From NCBI RefSeq assembly GCF_900115095.1, contig NZ_FOVH01000023.1, positions 1 through 64,000 of the forward strand: a stretch of DNA of 64,000 bases, in the 5' to 3' direction. A model generated the notes under the pieces. That model ran no database searches. It was not told the origin of the DNA and worked only from the letters and a program-made list of their open reading frames with translations. Of the stretch, positions 25,783 to 34,228 are shown piece by piece. The DNA is from Actinomadura madurae. GTDB taxonomy: Bacteria; Actinomycetota; Actinomycetes; Streptosporangiales; Streptosporangiaceae. Numbering within the stretch: position 1 is the stretch's first letter; every line of letters begins with the position of its first letter. The translations under genes and the position numbers were made by a program.

Positions 25783-26598
25783 CTACGCGCTGCGCTGGGC
25801 GCGGGCCGACGCGTAGAGGCATACGGCCGCGGCCGTCGCCAGGTTCAGGCTCTCGGCGCGCCCGTGGATCGGCACGCGGACGGCCTCGTCCACGTGCCGC
25901 AGGATCTCGTCCGGGAGCCCCCACGCCTCGTTGCCGAACACCCAGGCGGTGGGGCGGGCGAGCAGGCCGTCGTCGATCGCCTCGTCCAGGGTGCGGCCGC
26001 CCGCCCCGTCGGCGGCGAGGACGGTGAGGCCCGCGCTCCTCAGCTCGGGGATCAGCGCGTCGAACCGCGGGCCGACGACGACCGGCAGGTGGAACAGGCT
26101 GCCCGCCGAGGCGCGGACGCACTTGCCGTTGTAGGGGTCGACGGACGCGTCGGTGAACACGACCGTCTCCGAGCCCGCCGCGTCGGCGGTGCGCAGCACC
26201 GTCCCGGCGTTGCCCGGGTCGCGGACGTGCGCGAGCACGGTCACCAGCCGGGGCGCGGCCTCCAGCGCCTTCTCCAGCGGGACGTCCACGAACTCGCAGA
26301 CCGCCAGCAGCCCCTGCGGGGTGACCGTCTGGGCCAGCTCCGCCATGACCTCGCCGCTGACGCGCAGCACCGGCGCGCCGGCCCGCTCGGCGGCGAGCAC
26401 CAGCTCGGGGTGGCGGGCCTCCGCCTCGGCCGTGGTGAACAGCTCGGCGAGCCCGCCGGGGATCTCCAGCGCCTCCCGCACCGCCTGCGGCCCCTCGGCG
26501 AGGAACCGGTTCTCGCGGCGCCGGAAGGCGCGCTTGGCGAGCCGGCGAGCGGCCTTCACCCGCGGTGATCGGAGGGAGGTCAGCTCGCGGCCCGCCAT
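25783..26598 (-). CDS. TrmH/SpoU family RNA 2'-O-methyltransferase
   Basis: A 271-aa SPOUT methyltransferase acting on rRNA or tRNA ribose. The N-terminal substrate-binding part has the ENRFLAEGPQAVREAL block, and the C-terminal knot shows ARDPGNAGT-like VRDPGNAGTVLRTADA, VFGNEAWGLPDE and IPIHGRAESLNLATAAAV-like motifs that bind SAM. It follows rplT by 34 nt on the same strand and is likely part of the infC-rpmI-rplT transcript. The target nucleotide cannot be told from sequence. Confidence 0.93.
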   Translation of the reverse strand: MAGRELTSLRSPRVKAARRLAKRAFRRRENRFLAEGPQAVREALEIPGGLAELFTTAEAEARHPELVLAAERAGAPVLRVSGEVMAELAQTVTPQGLLAVCEFVDVPLEKALEAAPRLVTVLAHVRDPGNAGTVLRTADAAGSETVVFTDASVDPYNGKCVRASAGSLFHLPVVVGPRFDALIPELRSAGLTVLAADGAGGRTLDEAIDDGLLARPTAWVFGNEAWGLPDEILRHVDEAVRVPIHGRAESLNLATAAAVCLYASARAQRSA

Positions 26599-26632
26599 GT
26601 CGCTCTGTTCGCCCGATGTCCGGCCGCCCGGA

Positions 26633-27010
26633 TCAGGCGGCCTCCGAGCCCTCGGCCGGAAGCGCGTCCTTGGCGACCTTGACCAGGGCGGCGAACGCCG
26701 GGGCGTCGTTGACGGCCAGCTCGGCGAGCATGCGCCGGTCGACCTCGACCTCGGCGGCCTTCAGGCCCTGGATGAACCGGTTGTAGGTGATGCCGTTGGC
26801 GCGGGCCGCGGCGTTGATCCGCTGGATCCACAGCCGGCGGAACTGGCCCTTGCGGTCCTTGCGGTCCCGGAACGCGTAGGTCATCGAGTGGAGCTGCTGC
26901 TCCTTGGCCTTGCGGTACAGGCGCGAACGCTGACCGCGGTAGCCGCTCGACCGCTCCAGGACGACCCGACGCTTCTTGGCGGCGTTGACCGCCCGCTTCA
27001 CGCGTGCCAC
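26633..27010 (-). CDS. rplT: Ribosomal protein L20
   Basis: Large-subunit assembly protein, 125 aa, basic N-terminus (ARVKRAVNAAKKRRVVLERS) and the SYRxRKGQFRRLWIxRINAA-type block, here DRKDRKGQFRRLWIQRINAA, diagnostic of L20. GTG start. Third gene of infC-rpmI-rplT, 70 nt after rpmI. Confidence 0.98.
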   Translation of the reverse strand: MARVKRAVNAAKKRRVVLERSSGYRGQRSRLYRKAKEQQLHSMTYAFRDRKDRKGQFRRLWIQRINAAARANGITYNRFIQGLKAAEVEVDRRMLAELAVNDAPAFAALVKVAKDALPAEGSEAA

Positions 27011-27080
27011 GTGCTGAACTCCTTCGTGGGGGCCGGGGCCGCACGGGCCTCGGCCGGTCGCTGATGTGCCTGGTCGAGTG

Positions 27081-27275
27081 CTACTTGCGCAGCAGCTTCT
27101 TGATGTTCTTGGCGTCGGCGTCGGCCACCACGGCCGGTCCGTCGAGGCGCCGGGTCCGCTTCGAGGGCTTGTGCTCGAGCAGGTGGTTGCGGTTGGCGCG
27201 GCGGCGCATCACCTTGCCGGAGCCGGTCAGCTTGAAGCGCTTCTTGGCACCGCTGTGGGTCTTGGTCTTCGGCAT
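27081..27275 (-). CDS. rpmI: Ribosomal protein L35
   Basis: 64-aa basic protein beginning MPKTKTHSGAKKRFKLTGSG, the family hallmark, and ending in a basic helix. ATG at 27275 with GAGGGAGA upstream. It lies between infC and rplT in the conserved order. Confidence 0.98.
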   Translation of the reverse strand: MPKTKTHSGAKKRFKLTGSGKVMRRRANRNHLLEHKPSKRTRRLDGPAVVADADAKNIKKLLRK

Positions 27276-27460
27276 GGTCGCCGTCGTCTCCCTCTTTCCC
27301 GGCCTCCGTGCGGACCAGCACGGAGGCATACCTGATCGGCACATCACACGTGGTACGCGGACGCGCCGGGTCAGGCTTCAATGTACGTGCGCCGCGACCC
27401 CGCCGATCCGCGAGGTCGCGGTGTCGGGGCCGCCGCGGGGGCGGATCCCCGGACGGAACG

Positions 27461-28006
27461 TCAGGCGGTCTCGGTCTCCTGCCCGCGTGCCGTCTTCTTC
27501 TTGTGCGGACCGATCACCATGATCATATTCCGGCCGTCCTGCTTGGGCCGCGACTCGACGAAGCCGAGTTCCTCGACGTCGTCGGCGAGCCGCTGCAGCA
27601 GCCGGTACCCGAGTTCGGGACGGGACTGCTCACGACCACGGAACATGATCGTGACCTTCACCTTGTCCCCGGCCTTGAGGAACCGCACCACGTGACCCTT
27701 CTTGGTCTCGTAGTCGTGCGGGTCGATCTTCGGGCGGAGCTTGATCTCCTTGATGACCGTGTGCGCCTGGTTCTTCCGCGCCTCACGCGCCTTCATCGCG
27801 GACTCGTACTTGAACTTGCCGTAGTCCATGAGCCTCGCGACGGGCGGACGCGCGGTGGGCGCCACCTCGACGAGGTCGAGATCCGACTCACGCGCGATTT
27901 CAAGGGCCTTGGCGATGGGCACGATGCCCACCTGTTCGCCGTTCGGGCCGACGAGCCGGACCTCGGGCACGCGAATGCGGTCGTTGATACGCGGTTCGGC
28001 GCTGAT
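27461..28006 (-). CDS. infC: Translation initiation factor IF-3 with an ATC start
   Basis: IF-3 binds the 30S subunit, discriminates against non-AUG starts and blocks 50S joining. The family N-terminus ISAEPRINDRIRVPEV begins at an ATC codon (28004-28006) with an excellent AAGGAGGT just upstream, whereas the first ATG/GTG-type codon (27970) has no such site and would cut off 12 conserved residues. A near-cognate start is the known basis of IF-3 autoregulation, best known as AUU in E. coli. The protein is 181 aa with both IF-3 domains. An attenuator-like hairpin precedes it. Confidence 0.95.
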   Translation of the reverse strand: MSAEPRINDRIRVPEVRLVGPNGEQVGIVPIAKALEIARESDLDLVEVAPTARPPVARLMDYGKFKYESAMKAREARKNQAHTVIKEIKLRPKIDPHDYETKKGHVVRFLKAGDKVKVTIMFRGREQSRPELGYRLLQRLADDVEELGFVESRPKQDGRNMIMVIGPHKKKTARGQETETA

Positions 28007-28065
28007 GGGACCTCCTTGGGGCCGTTCTCAAGTTCGTTGGACCGGTCGTACCCCAAGGCTTCCAC

Positions 28066-28097
28066 GAGAAAAGCCCCGCACGACTCGCGCACGGGGC
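28066..28097 (-). terminator. Attenuator hairpin in the infC leader
   Basis: On the minus strand a 10-bp stem (GCCCCGTGCG with its partner, two G-U pairs, 28073-28097) closes a 5-nt loop and is followed directly by TTTTCTC. It is the clearest intrinsic terminator in the window, yet it lies ~60 nt upstream of the infC ribosome site on the same strand, so it would end transcription before infC unless overridden. IF-3 operon leaders are attenuated in several bacteria; the trigger here is unknown. Confidence 0.65.
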
Positions 28098-28612
28098 CAC
28101 CTTCGGTCTCCCAGGACGGCCGGACCGTCCGGGGACGACGGCGGGGCGGGCACCGAGCGCCCGCTCGCCGGACCGAGAACCCACCGGCCTCGGGGTCTGG
28201 GGTGTCCCCAGATGAACACCGCGGGCTCCGGCGAAACCGCCCGGTGGGCGGTGAGCAGGACCTGCGGCCTCGGCCGGTCAGGTGGGAGGTGGCCTCCGCT
28301 TGCGCGCCCGGCACGCGCCACCATCTGATCGCGCGCACAGGGCCGGTCGGCCACCAAGACTACCACCTGGCGGGACCTGATGCGCCATAGCGAATCACCC
28401 GTGCGGGGGCGGTGCGCCGCACAGGGAGCATGCGTGGGATACGCCGCTTCTCCTAACGGCCCGGAACGTCCGGTGATTCCCGAACCCTGCGGCGGGGCGC
28501 GCCGGGTGACGGTGTTCTGGCGCGGCCGGCCTCTCGGCGTCCCGGGCGCCGGCTTGTTACGGTGGAGCGGAGACGGCCCGGTGGGGCCGGCACCAGGGAG
28601 GTAGTCCCCGCG
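28098..28612. other. Intergenic region between infC leader and NUDIX gene
   Basis: About 500 nt between divergent transcripts. The left ~250 nt are GC-rich with many short inverted repeats (for example GGACGGCCGGACCGTCC near 28114) and are read as the infC leader, whose start may lie near a minus-strand TAGTCT at ~28354. The right part presumably holds the NUDIX gene promoter. No gene or RNA was recognised. Confidence 0.4.
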
Positions 28613-29104
28613 ATGCCCTCGGTCGAGGTCGGCGCCGCCGGCCCCCTCACCGCCTTGTCACCGATCGCGCTGCAGTTCGCCCAGAAGGCCTTCATCGTGT
28701 CCGGCCGACGGCTGCTGATGGTCCGCAAGTCGGCGGCCGACCCGTTCCATCCCGGCCGCTGGGAGGTGCCCGGCGGGCGGCTGGAGGCCGAGGCCGACCT
28801 CGACCTCGACGACCACGTCCGCCGCGAGGTGTGGGAGGAGGTCGGCCTCAAGATCGATCCGGGGCCGCCGTTCCACCTGTGGCAGTGGTTCATGCCGGGC
28901 ACCGGCCCGGGCGGCGGGCAGATCCGGGTGGTGGCCGTCGCGCGGCGCTGCCGGCCGGTCACGCTGGACGCCACGCTGGAGAACCAGGACGGCGGAGACC
29001 ACCTGGACGGGTGCGCCTGGGTGCCGCTGGACGAGGTCGGCGGCTACGACCTCATCCCGAGCCTGCGCCCGGTCATGCGGGCCTTCCTGAGCCCGGCGGG
29101 CTGA
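28613..29104 (+). CDS. NUDIX hydrolase
   Basis: A 163-aa pyrophosphohydrolase. The Nudix box is recognisable as GGRLEAEADLDLDD then REVWEEVGL, with about three extra residues between the first Gly/Glu and the REVxEExG part, so the box is slightly non-canonical. ATG 28613 follows GGGAGG by ~10 nt. It is followed 8 nt later by a PfkB-like kinase gene, and with it opens a small cluster (NUDIX, PfkB, HIT, toroid). Substrate unknown. Confidence 0.88.
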   Translation: MPSVEVGAAGPLTALSPIALQFAQKAFIVSGRRLLMVRKSAADPFHPGRWEVPGGRLEAEADLDLDDHVRREVWEEVGLKIDPGPPFHLWQWFMPGTGPGGGQIRVVAVARRCRPVTLDATLENQDGGDHLDGCAWVPLDEVGGYDLIPSLRPVMRAFLSPAG

Positions 29105-29112
29105 CCCGGCCC

Positions 29113-30051
29113 ATGCTCCCGTCCCGGTCGCCCGCCGAGTGGCCGGGTCTCGGCGGGGCCGCGGAACGGCGCTTCCGTCTCTTCGTGATCGGCGATGCCG
29201 GGATCGAGGTACGCGCGTCACTCCCGGACGTCCGGTTCGCCGATCTGCGCGCCGACCGGCTCTGCTACGCCCCGGCCCGGGCCATGGTCGCCGGGACGGC
29301 GGTGAACCTGGCCCGGTGCGCGACGGAGTACTTCCGCGAGGTGGGGGTGCTGGCGAAGGTCGGCGACGACGGCTACACGGCGGTGATCCGCGAGGAGCTG
29401 CGCAGGCTCGGCGCGGACGACCACCTGCGCGTCGAGCGCGGCGTCCCGAACGGGGTGTCGGTGATGCTGCGGGACCGCCCCCGCGGCGGCGGGGCCGGTG
29501 TGCGGCTGCTGGTCGTCCAGGACGAGCCGCCGGGGCGGCGCCTCGCCCCCGCCGACGTGCGCGCGGCCGCGGCCGGGATCGAGGGCGCCGACGTGCTGGC
29601 GCTGGACGGGTACGCGCTGCTGTCCCCGGTCTCCCGGGAGGCGCTGCACGAGGCGGTGCGCGTGGCCCGCGCGGCGGGCACGCGGGTCGTGTTCGATCTC
29701 GTGCCGCACGACGTCGACGGGCGGCTCCCCGCGTCCGTCGTGCAGCCGATGCTGGAGTCGGCGGACCTCGTCATCTCGGAGGCGCACACGCTCGCGCGGC
29801 TGCTTGGGTGTCCGGCGCCGTCCGGCGGACGAGAACTCAGGGCGCTGCTGCCGGTGGTCGACGAGGCCGTGCGGGGCCGTCCGCTGTGGCTGCTGCGGTT
29901 CGGCCCGTCGTCCTTGGAACGCGTGCTCGCCCACCGGCGGGGACAGTCGCCGATGGAGTACCCGACCGGCTACACCAGCGGTGTGGAGCGCGCGGGGTTC
30001 GGTGACCGGATGGCGGCGTGCGAGCTCTACTGGTGGCTTTCGGGCGGCTGA
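29113..30051 (+). CDS. PfkB/ribokinase-family sugar or nucleoside kinase
   Basis: A 312-aa kinase-like protein. N-terminal RLFVIGDAGIEV and MVAGTAVNLARCATE correspond to the PfkB substrate-binding lid region; the C-terminal catalytic motif, normally GAGD, reads AGFGDRMA, retaining the Asp base. The substrate is not evident. It is 8 nt downstream of the NUDIX gene and its end overlaps the convergent HIT gene by 25 nt, suggesting that the three are a deliberate set. Confidence 0.85.
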   Translation: MLPSRSPAEWPGLGGAAERRFRLFVIGDAGIEVRASLPDVRFADLRADRLCYAPARAMVAGTAVNLARCATEYFREVGVLAKVGDDGYTAVIREELRRLGADDHLRVERGVPNGVSVMLRDRPRGGGAGVRLLVVQDEPPGRRLAPADVRAAAAGIEGADVLALDGYALLSPVSREALHEAVRVARAAGTRVVFDLVPHDVDGRLPASVVQPMLESADLVISEAHTLARLLGCPAPSGGRELRALLPVVDEAVRGRPLWLLRFGPSSLERVLAHRRGQSPMEYPTGYTSGVERAGFGDRMAACELYWWLSGG

Positions 30052-30731
30052 CCCCCGTCCGGCAGGGCGGCCGTCGCGCCGCGCATCCCCGCGAGAGTCC
30101 GCAGGAAACGGCGCCTGCTGTCGGGCAGACCGAACGTCTCCTGCCAGCGCCACGCCGTCCGCTCGCCGGGAGCCGTCACGGCCCAGCGCAGGAACTGGCT
30201 TCGCACACCGTCGCCCGGATGGACGGTCGCGATCCCGTTCTCCTCGACCAGCAGGTAGGACCGGCCGGTGCGGAAGCAGGCCCGCAGGGTCGCGTGATCG
30301 GCCGGCGTTCCGGGACGCCCCTCCCGCTCCACCACCGCCCGCACGCCCGGTGTCCCGGGCATGAGGTGCCAGTGCGCGTGGTCGATGCAGGCGCCGCCGC
30401 CCTGCGAGGTCGCCGGGCCGTGCTCGAACAGGAGCAGCTCGCCGCTGCCGTACGCCTCGCGGTAAAGGCGGGCGACGCGGTCCCGCCACCGCAGTGCGCG
30501 TCCCCACATCTCGGGGCCGAAGTCGCCCGCGCACTGGTGGTGGTCCCGGGTCACCAGGAGCACGTGCCCGTCTGCCAGCGGCGCCACGTCCGGGATCAGG
30601 AGGAAGTCGCGGTCGGCCGCGATGACGCCCGTCTCGCCGGGCAGCCCGGCCATCGCGTTGAACCGGAACCGCAGCGGCGGGCACAGGACGCACTCGTGAC
30701 CGGCCTCCTCCCCCACCGCCGGCTCGGCCAC
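30027..30731 (-). CDS. HIT-domain nucleotide hydrolase or transferase
   Basis: A 234-aa HIT superfamily protein. A CVLC pair near the N-terminus could bind zinc, and the histidine triad appears as DHAHWHLMP (~118-126). DHHQCAGDFG earlier in the chain resembles the conserved HHH region of HIT/GalT folds. The C-terminal ~60 residues are a non-HIT extension. It is convergent with the PfkB gene (25-nt overlap) and divergent from the toroid gene. Confidence 0.88.
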   Translation of the reverse strand: MAEPAVGEEAGHECVLCPPLRFRFNAMAGLPGETGVIAADRDFLLIPDVAPLADGHVLLVTRDHHQCAGDFGPEMWGRALRWRDRVARLYREAYGSGELLLFEHGPATSQGGGACIDHAHWHLMPGTPGVRAVVEREGRPGTPADHATLRACFRTGRSYLLVEENGIATVHPGDGVRSQFLRWAVTAPGERTAWRWQETFGLPDSRRRFLRTLAGMRGATAALPDGGQPPESHQ

Positions 30732-30851
30732 GCCTCCTCCAGCTCACGGACCCGCTGACCTCGTCCTCCAGCGTTCCCGGCGCCCCGCGGCGAAGAACCC
30801 GCGGGGTACAAAGCGTGGCCCCGCGGGAACACCTTCAACGAAGGCACCATC

Positions 30852-32192
30852 GTGAACCAGACACCTCCGCTCCCCGCACCGGCGCGCGGCGCCGACGCCC
30901 CCGTCATCGACATGGCCGTGCTCGCGACCAGGCTGAACGAGTCGCTCGACGTCCTGCGCGACACCTACGCGCCCGCGCTCGGCACCGGCGGGGGCTGGTA
31001 CCACGAGCTGGCCCGGCCGGAACCCGGCACCACCGCGACCGCGCTCGGCCTGCTGGCGTTCGTGGAGACGGGGCGCACGTTCGAGTACTTCGACGAGGGG
31101 CTGGCGTTCCTCGCCGACCGGCAGACCACCTCCGCCGATCCGCTGCGGGACGGCGGCTGGGCCACCAAGACGAGCCTCGGCATCCCGGTGGTCGAGGCGA
31201 CCGGCTGGATCGCGCGGTTCCTGGCCCGCGCCCGCTGCGACCTGCGCGACGACGCCCCCGACCTCAAGCGCGCCTACCACTGGCTGCGGCACAACCAGAA
31301 CCCGGACGGCGGATGGGGCTCGCTGCGCGGCTGCCCGTCCCGCGTGTGGCTGACCTGCCTGGCGCTGCGCGCGCTCAGCCAGCTCAACCCCTACGACCCC
31401 GCGGTGGACCGGGGCGTGGAGTGGCTGACGGCCGACCGGACCGCGCACCGCCCCGCGTGGGGGCCGACGCAGGCGTCCCGTCCCACCGTCACGCACACGG
31501 CGTTCGCGCTGGTGACGCTCGCCGAGGCGCGCCCCGGGCTGCGCACCGAGCGGCTGCTGGACGCCTACGACTGGCTGCTCGGCCACCTCGATCCGGACGA
31601 CGACCACACGTGGATCGAGACCTACGACGTCTCGCCGCACGGGACCGGGTCCGAGCCTGTGTGGCGGCTCGCCCTGTGGCACTACGGGCTGCCGATCGCG
31701 CTCACCGCGCTGCTGCGCGACCCGCGGGGCCCGCACGGCCCGGTCGTCGCCCGCGCCTTCCGGACGCTCGTGCGCGGAGAGATCGCCGACCCGCGCTGGA
31801 ACGGCTACCCCGGCAGCGGGCGGACGTCGCTGTGGACGCTGTGGTGGCGCCTGGAGACCCTGATCGCGCTGTCCCGGCTCCCGCTCGCCGGGAACGCCGA
31901 CGTCCTGCACTGGCTGCCGGACGCGACGGTCGTGCAGCGCTCCCACGCGAGGGAGCGCGCGCTGGCCGACCTCCTGCCGCGGCGGCGGCTCATCGACCCG
32001 GTCGGGCTCGTCCGGCGGCACTGGGCGGCGTGCCTGCTGAGCCTGGTGTGCGCGGGCAGCCTGCTGGGCGTCGGCGCGGGCCTTTGGGGATGGAAGGACT
32101 TCTGGCTGAGCGTGATCCTGCCCATCATCCTCACCAGCATCGACGAGTCGGTAAAGCGGCGCCGCACCCAGCGGGCCCCGCCCCCGCCCTGA
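30852..32192 (+). CDS. Alpha/alpha-toroid (prenyltransferase/squalene-cyclase repeat) membrane protein
   Basis: A 446-aa protein whose first ~330 residues are helical repeats with QNPDGGWGSLRG and DGGWATKTSLG, the QW-like motifs of squalene cyclases and prenyltransferase beta subunits. The DxDD catalytic motif of cyclases is not evident, so it may be a binding scaffold. The C-terminus has two hydrophobic segments (~395-430) ending in a positively charged tail, so the toroid is membrane-anchored. GTG start, GAAGG upstream. Divergent from the HIT gene across 120 nt. Confidence 0.82.
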   Translation: MNQTPPLPAPARGADAPVIDMAVLATRLNESLDVLRDTYAPALGTGGGWYHELARPEPGTTATALGLLAFVETGRTFEYFDEGLAFLADRQTTSADPLRDGGWATKTSLGIPVVEATGWIARFLARARCDLRDDAPDLKRAYHWLRHNQNPDGGWGSLRGCPSRVWLTCLALRALSQLNPYDPAVDRGVEWLTADRTAHRPAWGPTQASRPTVTHTAFALVTLAEARPGLRTERLLDAYDWLLGHLDPDDDHTWIETYDVSPHGTGSEPVWRLALWHYGLPIALTALLRDPRGPHGPVVARAFRTLVRGEIADPRWNGYPGSGRTSLWTLWWRLETLIALSRLPLAGNADVLHWLPDATVVQRSHARERALADLLPRRRLIDPVGLVRRHWAACLLSLVCAGSLLGVGAGLWGWKDFWLSVILPIILTSIDESVKRRRTQRAPPPP

Positions 32193-32234
32193 CCGGCGCC
32201 CCGCCTCGGGCCTGAGCTCCGGCCCGGCCGGAGC

Positions 32235-33071
32235 TCAGGACCGGCGGGCCAGCTCGGCCTCGCCCGCGGCGCGCATCGCGGCGACCGGCACGTCGTCGCG
32301 GCCGGTCATCAGCTCCACCTGCCGGACGGCCTGGTGCAGCAGCATCGCGAAACCGCCGACCACGGTCCCGCCGGCCCGCTCCACCGCCGCCGCGAGCGCC
32401 GTGGGCCACGGCGCGTACACCACGTCGAACAGGGCGGCGGCGGACGCGGCCACCGGCTCGGCGAACGCGTCGGCGGCGCGTCCGGGAAGCGTCGACACCA
32501 CCAGCTCCGCCGGGAGGTGCGCGGGCACCCGGTCGAGCGGCACGACCCGGACCGCCAGCCCGGACCGCTCCCCCGCCTCGGCGGCGCCGGCGGCGCGCTC
32601 CGGCGTCCGCGCCGCGAGCACCGCCTCGCGCGTCCCGAGCCCGGCGAGCGCCGCGAGCGCGGACGCCGCGGTGGCGCCACCGCCCAGCACCAGCGCCGAC
32701 GCGGGCGCCTTCACGCCCGCCTCGGCCAGCGCCGCCTCGATCCCGTACACGTCGGTGTTGTCGCCGTGCCGGCGCCCGTCCCGCAGGACGATGGTGTTCG
32801 CGCCGCCGACGTTCACCGCCAGGTCCGTCACCGTGTCCACCAGGCTCAGCGCGACGCGTTTGAGCGGCATCGTCAGCGACAGGCCGGCCCATTCCGGGCC
32901 GAGCCCGTCCAGCAGCGCGGCCAGACCGTCCTCGCCGCATTCGAAGGCGTCGTAGGACCACGCGTCCAGCCCCATCGCCGCGTACGCCGCCCGGTGCAGC
33001 ACCGGCGACAGCGAATGCGCGATCGGTGATCCGAGGACCGCCGCGCGGCGGCGGGCCGTCTCCTCCGTCAC
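32235..33071 (-). CDS. aroE: Shikimate dehydrogenase
   Basis: Reduces dehydroshikimate in aromatic synthesis. The catalytic Lys lies in LSLTMPLKR (~65), the NTDVYG motif follows near 102, and the NADP loop is GGGATAASALA (~125). 278 aa. GTG start at 33071 overlaps the mltG stop (GTGA). The aroE-mltG-ruvX order is conserved in actinobacteria. Confidence 0.95.
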   Translation of the reverse strand: MTEETARRRAAVLGSPIAHSLSPVLHRAAYAAMGLDAWSYDAFECGEDGLAALLDGLGPEWAGLSLTMPLKRVALSLVDTVTDLAVNVGGANTIVLRDGRRHGDNTDVYGIEAALAEAGVKAPASALVLGGGATAASALAALAGLGTREAVLAARTPERAAGAAEAGERSGLAVRVVPLDRVPAHLPAELVVSTLPGRAADAFAEPVAASAAALFDVVYAPWPTALAAAVERAGGTVVGGFAMLLHQAVRQVELMTGRDDVPVAAMRAAGEAELARRS

Positions 33072-34228
33072 TGGCCCGGGTGCGCTCTCTGCCAGGCCCG
33101 GAACTCCTTCTCGATCGCCTGCCGCTCCGGCTCCGTCGTGGCGAACTTGGTGATCTTGTTCGTCGGGTCGGTGGCGATGAAGTACAGCCACGTCCCGTCC
33201 TTCGGCGCGAGCGCCGCCTCGATCGCGTCCGGCCCGGGGTTGGCGATCGGGCCGGGAGGGAGCCCCTTGTTCGTGTAGGTGTTGTAGGGCGAGTCGACTT
33301 TGAGGTCCTCGTTGGTCACGGTGAGGGTGCGCTTGTTGAGCGCGTACAGGACCGTGGTGTCGAACTGCAGCGGCATGCCCCTCGCCACCCGGTTGTAGAT
33401 CACCCGGGAGATCTTGGGCAGGTCGCTCGGCTTGCCGCCCTCCGCCTGGATCAGGCTGGCGAGCGTGATGACGGTCGCGGGGCTCATCTTCGCCTCGCGC
33501 GCCTTGCCGACGAGGTCGACGCTCGACGCCTCCTGGTTGAACCGCCCCACCATCTGCTTGAGGATCTGCGCGGCCGTGCCGTTCGGGTCCAGGTCGTAGC
33601 GGCCCGGGTACAGGTACCCCTCCACCTTGCCCTTCGCGTACGCGGGCAGCCCGAGCCCCTGCGGCTTCTTCGCGGCGGCCTGGAACTCCTTGACGGAGAT
33701 GCCGGTCTTCTTCGCCAGCAGCTCGAAGACCTCTATGGCGCGCCGGCCCTCGGGGATCGTGATCTGGTTCCCGGCCCGCGACTTCGGATCGAGGAGCAGC
33801 GCCATCGCGGCGGACGACGACATCCTCAGCCGCATCTGGTAGAAGCCCGGCTGGATGCTGGAGGCCTTCGTCTCCTTGTTGTACGCCTTCACGAACGCGC
33901 GGGAGCTCTTCACCACGCGGTGCTCCTCCAGCGTCGCGCCGATCACCGAGCCGCTCGCGCCGTCCTTGATCTGGACGGTGACGTTCCCGGCGCCCTGGCC
34001 GTCGTAGTCCGGCGGATGCCACTTGTTGTCGAGCCAGGCGTAGCCGAGGACGCCGCCGGTGCCGAAGACCGCCACCAGGAACGCCATGGCGAACAGGGCG
34101 GCGGCCCGGCCGTTGCGCCGGCGCCGCTTCTGCTTCTTGCGGACGCGCCGCTGCTCCCGCCTGCCGGGCCGTTCGCCGGGCGGCGGCCCGTCGCCGTACG
34201 GATCCGAGAACAGGTCCAAATCGTTCAT
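33068..34228 (-). CDS. mltG: Endolytic murein transglycosylase MltG
   Basis: Membrane-anchored glycosidase that sets glycan strand length at nascent peptidoglycan. A ~45-residue basic cytoplasmic tail precedes one membrane helix (~46-66), then a LysM-like segment and the YceG domain with LASLIQAEGGKPSDLPKIS (catalytic Glu in QAE) and GLPPGPIANPG. 386 aa. ATG overlaps the ruvX stop (ATGA). Confidence 0.95.
   Translation of the reverse strand: MNDLDLFSDPYGDGPPPGERPGRREQRRVRKKQKRRRRNGRAAALFAMAFLVAVFGTGGVLGYAWLDNKWHPPDYDGQGAGNVTVQIKDGASGSVIGATLEEHRVVKSSRAFVKAYNKETKASSIQPGFYQMRLRMSSSAAMALLLDPKSRAGNQITIPEGRRAIEVFELLAKKTGISVKEFQAAAKKPQGLGLPAYAKGKVEGYLYPGRYDLDPNGTAAQILKQMVGRFNQEASSVDLVGKAREAKMSPATVITLASLIQAEGGKPSDLPKISRVIYNRVARGMPLQFDTTVLYALNKRTLTVTNEDLKVDSPYNTYTNKGLPPGPIANPGPDAIEAALAPKDGTWLYFIATDPTNKITKFATTEPERQAIEKEFRAWQRAHPGQ

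Noticed and set aside
29218..30747. Minus-strand open frame longer than the HIT gene
   Set aside because: Its right part lies on the HIT gene but in another frame, and its left part is antisense to the PfkB gene. Only the shorter HIT frame shows conserved motifs.
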